Below, piece after piece: positions 32,806 through 45,244 of a DNA stretch of 64,000 nt (positions are counted from its first letter, which is position 1; every line of letters begins with the position of its first letter). Both the position numbers and the translations under genes were made by a program. The DNA is from Neodontobutis hainanensis (Eukaryota; Chordata; Actinopteri; Gobiiformes; Odontobutidae): positions 16,583 to 80,582 of the forward strand of contig JALDNG010000857.1 of assembly GCA_024349245.1 (NCBI GenBank), given 5' to 3'. The notes beneath the pieces were generated by a model that saw only the letters and a list, made by a program, of their open reading frames with translations, searched no databases and was not told the origin of the DNA.

Positions 32806-35800
32806 GTGCAAATTATTATTATTTGAAATGCAGAAACTTTTGAGATTGAAAAGGAATGTAAAGGTATGAAACTAATTGGCCAATAGGTGGCGCTATAGCA
32901 ACAAAAGCGAAATGGCTCATAACTCGTAAACTGTTTGTCGACATTTATGTGTCTTATATATCATTGGAAAGCTGAGTCAAAACAACGTATATCTCCGATT
33001 TCATTTCCGCCTATAAAAATTTTCCGCCATTTTGAATTTTGTTGAAAATCTACTTTGCGAACTAGTCCTAGGTTTTTGACCAATCGGAACCAAACCAGTG
33101 TCAACATGTTCTGTGGTGTCTCATTATCGATAATTATCGAAAAAGTCGAAATTTTGATTCTGGTTCGCTAAGGGGCTTCAAAATAAAAGTTCAAAAACGC
33201 ATGTTTTACGAAAAAGGCTATAACTCAAGAAGGAAATGAGCAAATTTTACCAAACTTGGTACACGTGTCTAAGGCGTGACTTTGTAGATAGGGTAACAAA
33301 ATCGCGACGATTGGCCACATGGTGGCGCTATAACATGAAAAACATAAATTGGGCTATAACGCGCGACCGCTAGTCCGATTGACTTGAAAATCGGTATGCA
33401 GTGTCTTGGCCCAAGGTGCTAGGTATGTCTAAAAGGACATTGGCCTATCTCAAAAAACATGGCCGCCATCGACCAATGAAGTTTGAGCACTTATTAGACA
33501 AGGTTATCGGAAGTCGATCGAAACGAAACTCGATAAGGCTGTTCGACTCGAGGTTCTAAAGGTCTGTAAGAATTTTGAAAGAAATCGGCCACTAGTCGGC
33601 GCTAACGAGTTTTATGGCTCTGTAATCACGTGGTGTTTGACATATCTACGCAAACTGCATATCTTTGGATAGATCTCTTCATGCTGAACAACTTTGCCAA
33701 TATAACCACTGTTGTCAATCAAAGCGTTCATTAAATATTTGCAATTATGTTAAAAACCTACTTTTGCAAACTAGTCCTAGGTTTTTTGACTGATTGGAAC
33801 CAAACCAGTTTCAAAATGTTCTCTGTTGTCTCATTATCGATAATTATCGAAAAAAAGCTGAAATTTCGAAAATTTTTAGAGTAAAGGGCTTCAAAATAAA
33901 AGTTCAGAAAACGCATTATTTACTTTAAAAGGTTATAACTCAAGAAGGAAATGAGATAATTTTACCAAACTTGGTACACGTATGTATATTGACAATTTGT
34001 AGTCAGGATAAAAAATCGCGATGATTGGCCACTTGGTGGCGCTATAACATGAAAAACATGAATATACACGAAAAGGGCTATAACCGCGCGACCGCTAGTC
34101 CGATTGACTTGAAAATAGGTATGCAGTGTCTTGGCCCGGTACTAGGTATGTCTAAAAGGACATTGGCCTATCTCAAAAACATGGCCGCAATTGACTAATG
34201 AACGCTAATGTGCTCAAAAGCCTATTAAGGCTCAAAACTTCACTAAAGTAGGTGGGCACATGCAGCGTGTGTCTCTAAAGATGCAAACTTTTATGGACAT
34301 TGGACTATAGGTGGCGCTATAACATGAAGAAACATGAAAAGGGCTATAAACACTGGTTGTACATCTCTAGATATGTGTGTTTGTAGTGAATATCTATTAA
34401 AGAAATGCTCAGCCTTTATTCAGATAAGCACATTTAACATATGACATTACATTTGGCAGTAGTTTTTAGCTTTAAAATTCACATTTAATATCACATTTTG
34501 TCAATGTTTATCAATGCCATAGACTTGTGCTGGCTGTAATACTACTGTTGTCCTGTAGATGGGGTCTTTTCCTTGGCTTTTATCACTTGATTTTGACATT
34601 TTGTGTATTATTATTTTAATTTATTTTAATCTTCTTCTTTCTGTACAGCACTTTGGTCTACTTGGTAGTGTTAAAGTGCTTTATAAATAAAGATTGTTGT
34701 TGTTGTTGTTGTTGTTGTTTGATGCAGGATTAGAAATGTACTCTCTTGTGTTTCCACAGGTTAAAATTAAATGTATAGGCTAGAATCATGGTAAATCAAA
34801 CTGGAACATGGTAAATCACGCCAGGAGATGCTAAATCAATATAAACTATGGTAAATCATGGTAAAATATGTCAAATTATGGTAACATTTGGTAAATAACA
34901 AACATTTGTAATATCATGGTAAATCAGACTAGAACATAATTAATCAAGGTAAACAATAGTGAAATATTGTAAATCACACTAGAGTGCAGTAGAACAGACT
35001 CTATGTAGCCCTGTACAAAATTTCTATAAGTTTCAGAGTATAAAAGATCATTAACAGTGAACACACACACACAAACAAATATATATAAAGAAAAGTTCAT
35101 AGAGTTTATGATAGTTAAAATTGGGTAAAAGGTGTGTTGGTTAAAAGTATAAATATAGTATATAGAGTTTAATAAATAAGGCTATTTACAGTTAAGTTAA
35201 AAATAAAATAGAGAAGAAGCTGTGTTTATTTGTGTAACCTAACCTGTCAAATGTCAGTCAACTGCGGGACTAGTGGGACAGGTTTGTGTGAGGAGTAGTG
35301 AGCACATGAGAGAAGGACAGACACATGTTATGATGAGAGAGCTAATGAAGGAGGTATCTTAGTGTGGGAAGCATTAATGTTTTGTTTATGAAGGTCGACT
35401 ACTCGTGGTCCTTACAACAAAGAAAAGCGTTGGTGTGACTTACAAGAGGTGAATATGATTGTATATGCCTGTAATTTTGTATTATATCAAACTGGTATAG
35501 TTAGGACACTGAATGTATAACGTGGTTAGCGAAATGCTAGCTAGCGGTAGCATTCTATGCCATGTGCTCATGTTGTAGTTTTAGCATTGTGATATCTCTA
35601 AAACTAAAACAAAGCTAACTAATTCAATAAGAAATAGTGTTTGATGTGGCTAAATTCAGATAATATGCTCTAAGGAGACGGACGTTGAGAGAGAGAGAAA
35701 GGAGAGGTATGCCCTGCTGTTTTCTGCCCAGCTGTTCTGTGCACCCTGCCTTGACTTTCTGTGACGTGTTTCTAACTTTGCCATAACTTTTGCCATTACC

Positions 35801-36590
35801 AACACCATTACCATTGCCTTGCTGTACTGACTACACCTGGATTCGTGAGTACTAACAATTCATATGCAGCTTTTGTTTATGCTCAGTTTCTAGTGAAGCC
35901 TCACAACACAAAGTGTCATTGAACATGCTTGGGTTGAACATTTTTTCAGAGGGAATGAATAATTGTTTAAGTTCAATATAACCACAGAAAGGTTTTTCTT
36001 TTGGGAAAGTGAAGTTTGTTTTTGTTTTTTTTCTTCCAGCTCGTTTCATGTATATGTGATTTGTTTTATTTAATTCTGAGATACAATTATCTTTTATTTA
36101 GTGTTGTAAATAAATATTTGGGAATAGTTTTGCAAACCAAAAAAAATAGTTTTGGTGGTCTTTAAAGAATAGCAAAGAGTATTTTGAATATATAACATTT
36201 ATTAAGTAACATAACAAAAACAAGTTGTATTTCTCTACAATGAGCCCAGGCCCAGTCTCATTGTATTTCCACTCCAGCTTTATTTTCTAACTACTGGGTT
36301 ACATGTAGATGTTCAGTAGAACAGACTGTAGATGTGCAGTAGTACAGACTGTAAAGATGCAGTAGAACAGACTGTAAAGATGCAGTAGAACAGACTGTCG
36401 ACAGATATTAAAACAGACTTGCCTGTATTGGCTGTAAATGGTATTTTCCGTTCATTATTTCAGTGATAGAAATCTTGCCAAGTTAAAAAATAATGTCTTT
36501 CAATGCGTCTGTGGTTTAAAGGCCTTCAAGTTTAGCATTTGAGGCTTGATTGCTTGAACCCCGATAAATGCTGCTTGCAGCTTTAATTAT
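32806..36590 (+). repeat. Array unit U6
   Basis: Head eroded (GTGCAAATTATTATTATTTG), so the first module begins close to the GGTGGCGCTATAG motif at 32886. LINE-type tail present. A promoter deletion lies near 35261 and a single palindrome arm near 35551-35583. Confidence 0.9.
35285..36135 (+). pseudogene. RNA gene copy with deleted promoter, U6
   Basis: The CCAAT box and most of the GC box are missing: GTCAGTCA runs straight into ACTGCGGGACTAG near 35258-35270. The downstream structure remains: exon 1 donor 35449, intron 1 283 nt, exon 2 35732-35844 (113 nt, one base short), intron 2 195 nt, exon 3 from 36040, AATAAA 36109-36114. Several extra small deletions in intron 2 fit relaxed constraint. 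Confidence 0.45.
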
Positions 36591-39500
36591 TATTATTATT
36601 ATTCTCCGGTAAAACGCATCGTGCAGGTCAAACCGTAAATGCTGGAGCGTTGAAAATTTGTCAGATGGTAGTACTCACCTGCCGCTGAATGTGAAAAGGT
36701 ATGACACTTATTGGCCAATAGGTGGCGCTATAGCAAGCAAAAGCGCGAATGGGCTCATAACTCGTAAACCGGTTATTCGACATTTATGTGTCATATATCA
36801 TTGGAAAGCTGAGTCCTTGGCAAAAAAACGTATATCTCCGATTTCATTTCCGCCTATAAAAATTTTCCGCCATTTTGAATTTTGTTGAAAATCTACCTTT
36901 TGCGAACTAGTCCTAGGTTTTTCGACCAATCGGAACCAAACCAGTGTCAAAATGTTCTGTGGTGTCTCATTATCGATAATTATCGAAAAAAAGTCGAAAT
37001 TTGGATTTTGGTTCGCTAAGGGGCTTCAAAATAAAAGTTCAAAAAACGCATGTTTTACAAAAAAGGCTATAACTCAAGAAGGAAATGAGCAAATTTTACC
37101 AAACTCGGTACACGTGTCTAAGGCGTGACTTTGTGGATAGGGTAACAAAATCGCGACGATTGGCCACATGGTGGCGCTATAACATGAAAAAAACATATAA
37201 AGGGCTATAACCGCGCGACCGCTAGTCCGATTGACTTGAAAATCGGTATGCAGTGTCTTGGCCCAAGGTGCTAGGTATGTCTAAAAGGACATTGGCCTAT
37301 CTCAAAAAACATGGCCGCCATCGACCAATGAAGTTTGAGCACTTATTAGACGAGGTTATCGGAGGCCGATCGAAACGAAACTCGATAAGGCTGTTCGACT
37401 CGAGGTTCTAAAGGTCTGTAAGAATTTTGAAAGAAATCGGCCACTAGTCGGCGCTAACGAGTTTTATGGCTCTGTAATCACGTGGTGTTTGACATATCTA
37501 CGCAAACTGCATATCTTTGGATAGATCTCTTCATGCTGAACAACTTTGCCAATATAACCACTGTTGTCAATCAAAGCGTTCATTAAATATTCACAATTAT
37601 GTTAAAAACCTACTTTTGCGAACTAGTCCTAGGTTTTCGACTGATCGGAACCAAACCAGTTTCAAAATGTTCTCTGTTGTCTCATTATCGATAATTATCA
37701 AAAAAGTCGAAAATTTTTTTGGTTCGCTAAGGGCTTCAAAATAAAAGTTCAAAAACGCATTATTTACAAAAAGGCTATAACTCAAGAAGGAAATGAGATA
37801 AATTTACAAACTTGGTACACGTATGTAAGGCGTGACTTTGTGGTAGCAGGATAAAATCGCGATGATTGGCCACATGGTGGCGCTATAACATGAAAAACAT
37901 GAATACACGAAAGGGCTATAACCGCGCGACCGCTAGTCCGATTGACTTGAAAATAGGTATGCAGTGTCTTGGCCCAAGGTGCTAGGTATGTCTAAAAGGA
38001 CATTGGCCTATCTCAAAAATAAAGTAGGTGGGCACATGCAGCGTGTGTCTCTAAAGATGTGTGCAAACTTTTATGGACATTGGACTATAGGTGGCGCTAT
38101 AACATGAAGAAACATGAAAAGGGCTATAAACACTGGTTGTACATCTCTAGATATGTGTGTTTGTAGTGAATATCTATTAAAGAAATGCTCAGCCTTTATT
38201 CAGATAAGCACATTTAACATATGACATTACATTTGGCAGTAGTTTTTAGCTTTAAAATTCACATTTAATATCACATTTTGTCAATTTTTAATTTATTCTT
38301 TACAGCACTTTGGTCTACTAGTAGTGTTAAAGTGCTTTATAAATAAAGATTGTTGTTGTTGTTGTTTGATGCAGGATTAGAAATGTACTCTTGTGTTTCC
38401 ACAGGTTAAAATTAAATGTATAGGCTAGAATCATGGTAAATCAAACTGGAACATGGTAAATCACGGTAAATCATGCCAGGAGATGCTAAATCAATGTAAA
38501 CTATGGTAAATCATGGTAAAATATGTCAAACTAGGGGACATTGGCGTATCTCAAAATACATGGCCGCAATCTAATGAACGCTAATCTCAAAACTTCACTA
38601 AAGTAGGTGGGCACATGCAGCGTGTGTCTCTAAAGATGCATGCAAACTTTTATGGAGATTGGATTAAAGGTGGAAAAATGAACAAACATGAAAAGGGCTA
38701 TAACCACTGGTTGTACATCTCTCTAGATATGTGTGTTTGTAGTGAATATCTATTCAAGAAATGCTCAGACTTTATTCAGATAAGCACATTTAACATATGA
38801 CATTACATTTGGCAGTAGTTTTTAGCTTTAAAATTCACATTTAATATCACATTTTGTCAATGTTTATCAATGCCATAGACTTGTGCTGGCTGTAATACTA
38901 CTGTTGTCCTGTAGATGGGTCTTTTCCTTGGATTTTATCACTTGATTTTGACATTTTGTGTATTATTATTTTAATTTATTTTAATCTTCTTCTTTCTGTA
39001 CAGAACTTTGGTCTACTTCAGTAGTGTTAAAGTGCTTTATAAATAAAGATTGTTGTTGTTGTTGTTGTTGTTTTTTGATGCAGGATTAGAAATGTACTCT
39101 CTTGTGTTTCCACAGGTTAAAATTAAATGTATAGGCTAGAATCATGGTAAATCAAACTGGAACATGGTAAATCACGGTAAAGCATGCCAGGAGATGCTAA
39201 ATCAATGTAAACTATGGTAAATCATGGTAAAATATGTCAAATTATGGTAACATTTGGTAAATAACAAACATTTGTAATATCATGGTAAATCAGGCTAGAA
39301 CATAATTAATCAAGGTAAACTATAGTGAAATATTGTAAATCACACTAGAGTGCAGTAGAACAGACTCTATGTAGCCCTGTACAAAATTTCTATAAGTTTC
39401 AGAGTATAAAAGATCATTAACAGTGAACACACACACACAAACAAATATATATAAATAAAAGTTCATAGAGTTCATGATAGTTAAAATTGGGTAAAAGGTG

Positions 39501-41340
39501 TGTTGGTTAAAAGTATAAATATAGTATATAGAGTTTAATAAATAAGGCTATTTACAGTTAAGTTAAAAATATAAAATAGAGAAGAAGATGTGTTTATTTG
39601 TGTAACCTAACCTGTCAAATGTCAGTCATTTAATTCCTGTTTTGCTGTTGGTTGTGTTAGTACTGGAGCCAATCAGAGTAACATCACTGTGTAAGGGGCG
39701 GGACTAGTGGGACAGGTTTGTGTGAGGAGTAGTGAGCACATGAGAGAAGGACAGACACACGTTATGATGAGAGAGCTAATGAAGGAGGTATCTTAGTGTG
39801 GGAAGCATTAATGTTTTGTTTATGAAGTTACTACTCGTGGTCCTTACAACAAAGAAAACGTTGGTGTGACTTACAAGAGGTGAATATGATTGTATATGCC
39901 TGTAATTTTGTATTATATCGAACTGGTATAGTTAGGACACTGAATGTATAACGTGGTTAGCGAAATGCTAGCTAAGCGGTAGCATTCTATGCCATGTGCT
40001 CATATGTTGTAGTTTTAGCAATGAAGGAGGTATCGTAGTGAAGCATTAATGTTTTGTTTATGAAGGTCACTAATACACTGTGGTCCTTACAACAAAGAAA
40101 AACGTTGGTGTGACTTACAAGAGGTGAATATGATTGTATATGCCTGTAATTTTGTATTATATCAAACTGGTATATTTAGGACACTGAATGTATAAGTCGT
40201 TAGTGAAATGCTAGCTAGCTGGTAGCATTCTATGCCATGTGCTCATATGTTGTAGTTTTAGCATTGTGATATCTCTAAAACTAAAACAAAGCTAACGCTA
40301 ATTCAATAAGAAATAGTGTTTGATGTGGCTAAATTCAGATAATATGCTCTAAGGAAGTGGGACGTTGGAGAGAGAGAGAAAAGGAGAGGTATGCCCTGCT
40401 GTTTTCTGCCCAGCTGTTCTGTGCACCCTGCATTGACCTTCTGTGACGTGTTTCTAACTTTGCCATAACTTTTGCCATTACCAACACCATTACCATTGCC
40501 TTCGCTGTACTGACTACACCTGGATTCGTGAGTACTAACAATTCATATGCACGTGCTTTTTGTTTATGCTCAGTTTCTGAGTGAAGCCTCACCGCATACA
40601 AAGTGTCATTGAACATGCTTGCAACGGGGTTGAACATTTTTTCAGAGGGAATAAATAATTGTTTAAGTTCAATATAACCACAGAAAGGTTTTTCTTTTGG
40701 GAAAGTGAAGTTTGTTTTTGTTTTTTTTCTTCCAGCTCGTTTCATGTATATGTGATTTGTTTTATTTAATTCTGAGATACAATTATCTTTTATTTAGTGT
40801 TGTAAATAAATATTTGGGAATAGTTTTGCAAACCAAAAAAAAATTGTTTTGGTGGTCTTTTAAAGAATAGCAAAGAGTATTTTGAATATATAACATTTAT
40901 TAAGTAACATAACAAAAACAAGTTGTATTTCTCTACAACGAGCCCAGGCCCAGTCTCACTGTATTACCACTCCAGCTTTATTTTCTAACTACATGGCACC
41001 TGGGTTACATGTAGATGTTCAGTAGAACAGACTGTAGATGTGCAGTAGTACAGACTGTAAAGATGCAGTAGTACAGACTGTAAAGATGCAGTAGTACAGA
41101 CTGTAAAGATGCAGTACAGACTGTAGATGTGCAGTAGTACAGACTGTCAACAGATATTAAAACAGACTTGCCTGTATTGGCTGTAAATGGTATTTTCAGT
41201 TCATTATTTCAGTGATAGAAATCTTGCCAAGTTAATAAATAATGTCTTTAATGCGTCTGTGGTTTAAAGGCCTTCAAGTTTAGCATTTGAGGCTTGATTG
41301 CTTGAACCCCGATAAATGCTGCTTGCAGCTTTAATTATTA
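36591..41340 (+). repeat. Array unit U7, with internal duplications
   Basis: 4750 bp. Second module carries first-module-like sequence (GGTTCGCTAAGGG at about 37720) and is cut short near 38019. The LINE tail and ATGGTAAATCA block appear twice (about 38290-38530 and 38815-39360) and exon 1 with adjacent intron appears twice (about 39778-40018 and 40020-40260). Confidence 0.88.
39722..40830 (+). ncRNA. Predicted non-coding RNA gene with duplicated exon 1, U7
   Basis: CCAAT 39669-39673, GC box 39695-39702. Two candidate exon 1 donors, 39880 and 40124, from a ~245-bp duplication; the second copy has several changes. Exon 2 40414-40527 (114 nt), intron 2 208 nt, exon 3 from 40736, AATAAA 40805-40810. 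Intron 1 is 534 nt from the first donor, 290 nt from the second. Confidence 0.45.
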
Positions 41341-44300
41341 TTATTATTATTCTCCGGTAAAACGCATCGTGCAGGTCAAACCGTAAATGCTGGAGCGTTG
41401 AAACTTTGTCAGATGGTAGTACTCACCTGCCGCTGAATGTGAAAAGGTATGACACTTATTGGCCAATAGGTGGCGCTATAGTAAGAAAAACGTAAAATGG
41501 GCAGATAAATCGTAAAAACCGGTTAGTCGAAATTTATGTGTCATATATCATTGGAAAGCTGAGTCCTTGTCTAAAAAAACGTATATCTCCGATTTTATTT
41601 CCGTCTATAAAAATTTTCCGCCATTTTGAATTTTGTTGAAAATCTACTTTTGCGAACTAGTCCTAGGTTTTTCGACCAATCGGAACCAAACCAGTGTCAA
41701 AATGTTCTCTGGTGTCTCATTATCGATAATTATCGAAAAAAAGTCGAAATTTCGATTTTGGTTCGCTAAGGGGCTTCAAAATAAAAGTTAAAAAAACGCA
41801 TGTTTTACGAAAAAGGCTATAACTCAAGAAGTAAATAAGCTAATTTTGCCAAACTTGGTACACGTGTCTAAGGGCTGACTTTGTAGATAGGATAACAAAA
41901 TCGCAACAATTGGCCACATGGTGGCGCTATAACATGAAAAAAAACATAAAGGGCTATAACCGCGCGACCGCTAGTCCGATTGACTTGAAAATCGGTATGC
42001 AGTGTCTTGGCCCAGGTGCTAGGTATGTCTAAAAGGACATTGGCCTATCTCAAAAAACATGGCCGCCATCGACCAATGAAGTTTGAGCACTTATTAGACG
42101 AGGTTATCGGAGGCCGATCGAAACGAAACTTCGATAAGGCTGTTCGACTCGAGGTTCTAAAGGTCTGTAAGAATTTTGAAAGAAATCGGCCACTAGTCGG
42201 CGCTAACGAGTTTTATGGCTCTGTAATCACGTGGTGTTTGACATATCTACGCAAACTGCATATCTTTGGATAGATCTCTTCATGCTGAACAACTTTGCCA
42301 ATATAACCACTGTTGTCAATCAAAGCGTTCATTAAATATTCGCAATTATGTTAAAAACCTACTTTTGCGAACTAGTCCTAGGTTTTTCGACTGATCGGAA
42401 CCAAACCAGTTTCAAAATGTTCTCTGTTGTCTCATTATCGATAATTATCGAAAAAGTTGAAATTTCGAAAATTTTTAGAGTAAAGGGCTTCAAAATAAAA
42501 GTTCAGAAAACGCATTATTTACTTAAAAGGTTATAACTCAAGAAGAAATGAGATAAATCTTACAAAACTTGCTACACGTATGTAAGGGGACACTTTGTGG
42601 TCAGGATAAAAATTTCGCGATGATTGGCCACTGGTGGCGCTATAACATGAATAAACATGAATAAACACAAAAAAGGCTATAACCGCACGACCGTTAGTCC
42701 GATTGACTTGAAAATAGGTATGCAGTGTCTTGGCCCCAGGTTCTAGGTATGTCTAAAAGGACATTGGCGTATCTCAAAATACGTGGCCGCAATCAACAAA
42801 TGAACTAAAGAAAAGCTAAAGTGCTCAAAAGTCTATTAAGGCTCAAAACTTCACAAAAGTAAGTGGGCACATGCAAAACGTGTCTCTAAAGATGCGAGCA
42901 AACTTTTATGGAGATTGGACTAAAGGTGGTGCTATAACATGAAGAAACATGAAAAGGGCTATAACCACTGGTTGTACATCTCTCTGGATATGTGAATTTG
43001 TAGTGAATATCTACTCAAGAAATGCTCAGACTTTATTCAGATAAGCACATTTAACATATGACATTACATTTGGCAGTAGTTTTTAGCTTTAAAATTCACA
43101 TTTAATATCACATTTTGTCAATGTTTATCAATGCCATAGACTTGTGCTGGCTGTAATACTACTGTTGTCCTGTAGATGGGGTCTTTGGCTTTTATCACTT
43201 GAAATGACATTTTGTGTATTATTAAAATTAAATGTATAGGCTAGAATCATGGTAAATCAAACTGGAACATGGTAAATCACGGTAAATCATGCCAGGAGAT
43301 GCTAAATCAATGTAAACTATGGTAAATCATGGTAAAATATGTCAAATTATGGTAACATTTGGTAAATAACAAACATTTGTAATATCATGGTAAATCAGGC
43401 TAGAACATAATTAATCAAGGTAAACTATAGTGAAATATTGTAAATCACACTAGAGTGCAGTAGAACAGACTCTATGTAGCCCTGTACAAAATTTCTATAA
43501 GTTTCAGAGTATAAAAGATCATTAACAGTGAACACACACACACAAAAAATATATATAAAGAAAAGTTCATAGAGTTCATGATAGTTAAAATTGGGTAAAA
43601 GGTGTGTTGGTTAAAAGTATAAATATAGTATATAGAGTTTAATAAATAAGGCTATTTACAGTTAAGTAAAAAAAAAAATAGAGAAGCAGCTGTGTTTATT
43701 TGTGTAACCTAACCTGTCAAATGTCAGTCATTTAATTCCTGTTTTGCTGTTGGTTGTGTTAGTACTGGAGCCAATCAGAGTAACATCACTGTGTAAGGGG
43801 CGGGACTAGTGGGACAGGTTTGTGTGAGGAGTAGTGAGCACATGAGAGAAGGGCAGACACATGTTATGATGAGAGAGCTAATGAAGGAGGTATCTTAGTG
43901 TGGGAAGCATTAATGTTTTGTTTATGAAGGTCGACTACTCGTGGTCCTTACAACAAAGAAAACGTTGGTGTGACTTACAAGAGGTGAATATGATTGTATA
44001 TGCCTGTAATTTAGTATTATATCGAACTGGTATAGTTAGGACACTGAATGTATAACGTGGTTAGCAAAATGCTAGGTGGCGTGTAGCATTCTATGCCATG
44101 TGCTCATGTTGTAGTTTTAGCATTGTGATATCTCTAAAACTACAACATATGAGCACATGGCATAGAATGCTCATATGCTCATATGTTGTAGTTTTAGCAT
44201 TGTGATATCTCTAAAACTAAAACAAAGCTAACGCTAATTCAATAAGAAATAGTGTTTGATGTGGCTAAATTCAGATAATATGCTCTAAGGAGACGGACGT

Positions 44301-45244
44301 TGGAGAGAGAGAGAAAAGGAGAGTATGCCCTGCTGTTTTCTGCCCAGCTGTTCTGTGCACCCTGCCTTGACCTTCTGTGATGTGTTTCTAACTTTGCCAT
44401 AACTTTTGCCATTACCAACACCATTACCATTGCCTTCGCTGACTGACTACACCTGGATTCGTGAGTACTAACAATTCATATGCACGTGCTTTTGTTTATG
44501 CTCAGTTTCTGAGTGAAGCCTCACCGTACACAAAGTGTCATTGAACATGCTTGCAACGGGTTGAACATTTTTTCAGAGGGAATGAATAATTGTTTAAGTT
44601 CAATATAACCACAGAAAGGTTTTCTTTTGGGAAAGTGAAGTTTGTTTTTGTTTTTTCTTCCAGCTCGTTTCATGTATATGTGATTTGTTTTATTTAATTC
44701 TGAGATACAATTATCTTTTATTTAGTGTTGTAAATAAATATTTGGGAATAGTTTTGCAAACCAAAAAAAATAGTTTTGGTGGTCTTTTAAAGAATAGCAA
44801 AGAGTATTTTGAATATATAACATTTATTAAGTAACATAACAAAAACAAGTTGTATTTCTCTACAACGAGCCCAGGCCCAGTCTCATTGTATTACCACTCC
44901 AGCTTTATTTTCTAACTACATGGCACCTGGGTTACATGTAGATGTTCAGTAGAACAGACTGTAGATGATTATTAGAACAGAATGTAGATGTTCAGTAGAA
45001 CAGACTGTAAAGATGCAGTAGAACAGGCTGTAAAGATGCAGTAGAACAGACTGTCGACAGATATTAAAACAGACTTGCCTGTATTGGCTGTAAATGGTAT
45101 TTTCCGTTCATTATTTCAGTGATAGAAATCTTGCTAAGTTAAAAAATAATGTCTTTCAATGCGTCTGTTGTTTAAAGGCCTTAAAATTTTGCATTTGAGG
45201 CTTGATTGCTTGAACCCCGATAAATGCTGCTTGCAGCTTTAATT
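41341..45244 (+). repeat. Array unit U8
   Basis: Collapsed junction at its start. The LINE-type tail is cut (no TTG run; GTATTATTAAAATTAAATG near 43216). One palindrome pair at about 44086-44200. It ends with an intact element 3' end followed by the full head of U9. Confidence 0.9.
43824..44758 (+). ncRNA. Predicted three-exon non-coding RNA gene, U8
   Basis: CCAAT 43771-43775, GC box 43797-43804, exon 1 donor 43984, intron 1 364 nt, exon 2 44348-44460 (113 nt, one base lost near its end), intron 2 203 nt, exon 3 from 44664, AATAAA 44733-44738. Confidence 0.47.

Noticed and set aside
42007..42273. Protein-like + strand ORF in the first module (also 46671-46943), containing KVCKNFERNRPLVGANEFYG
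   Set aside because: Open only in U8 and in the extra U9 module; broken by small indels in the other units, with no known domain. Most likely a chance frame in element DNA.
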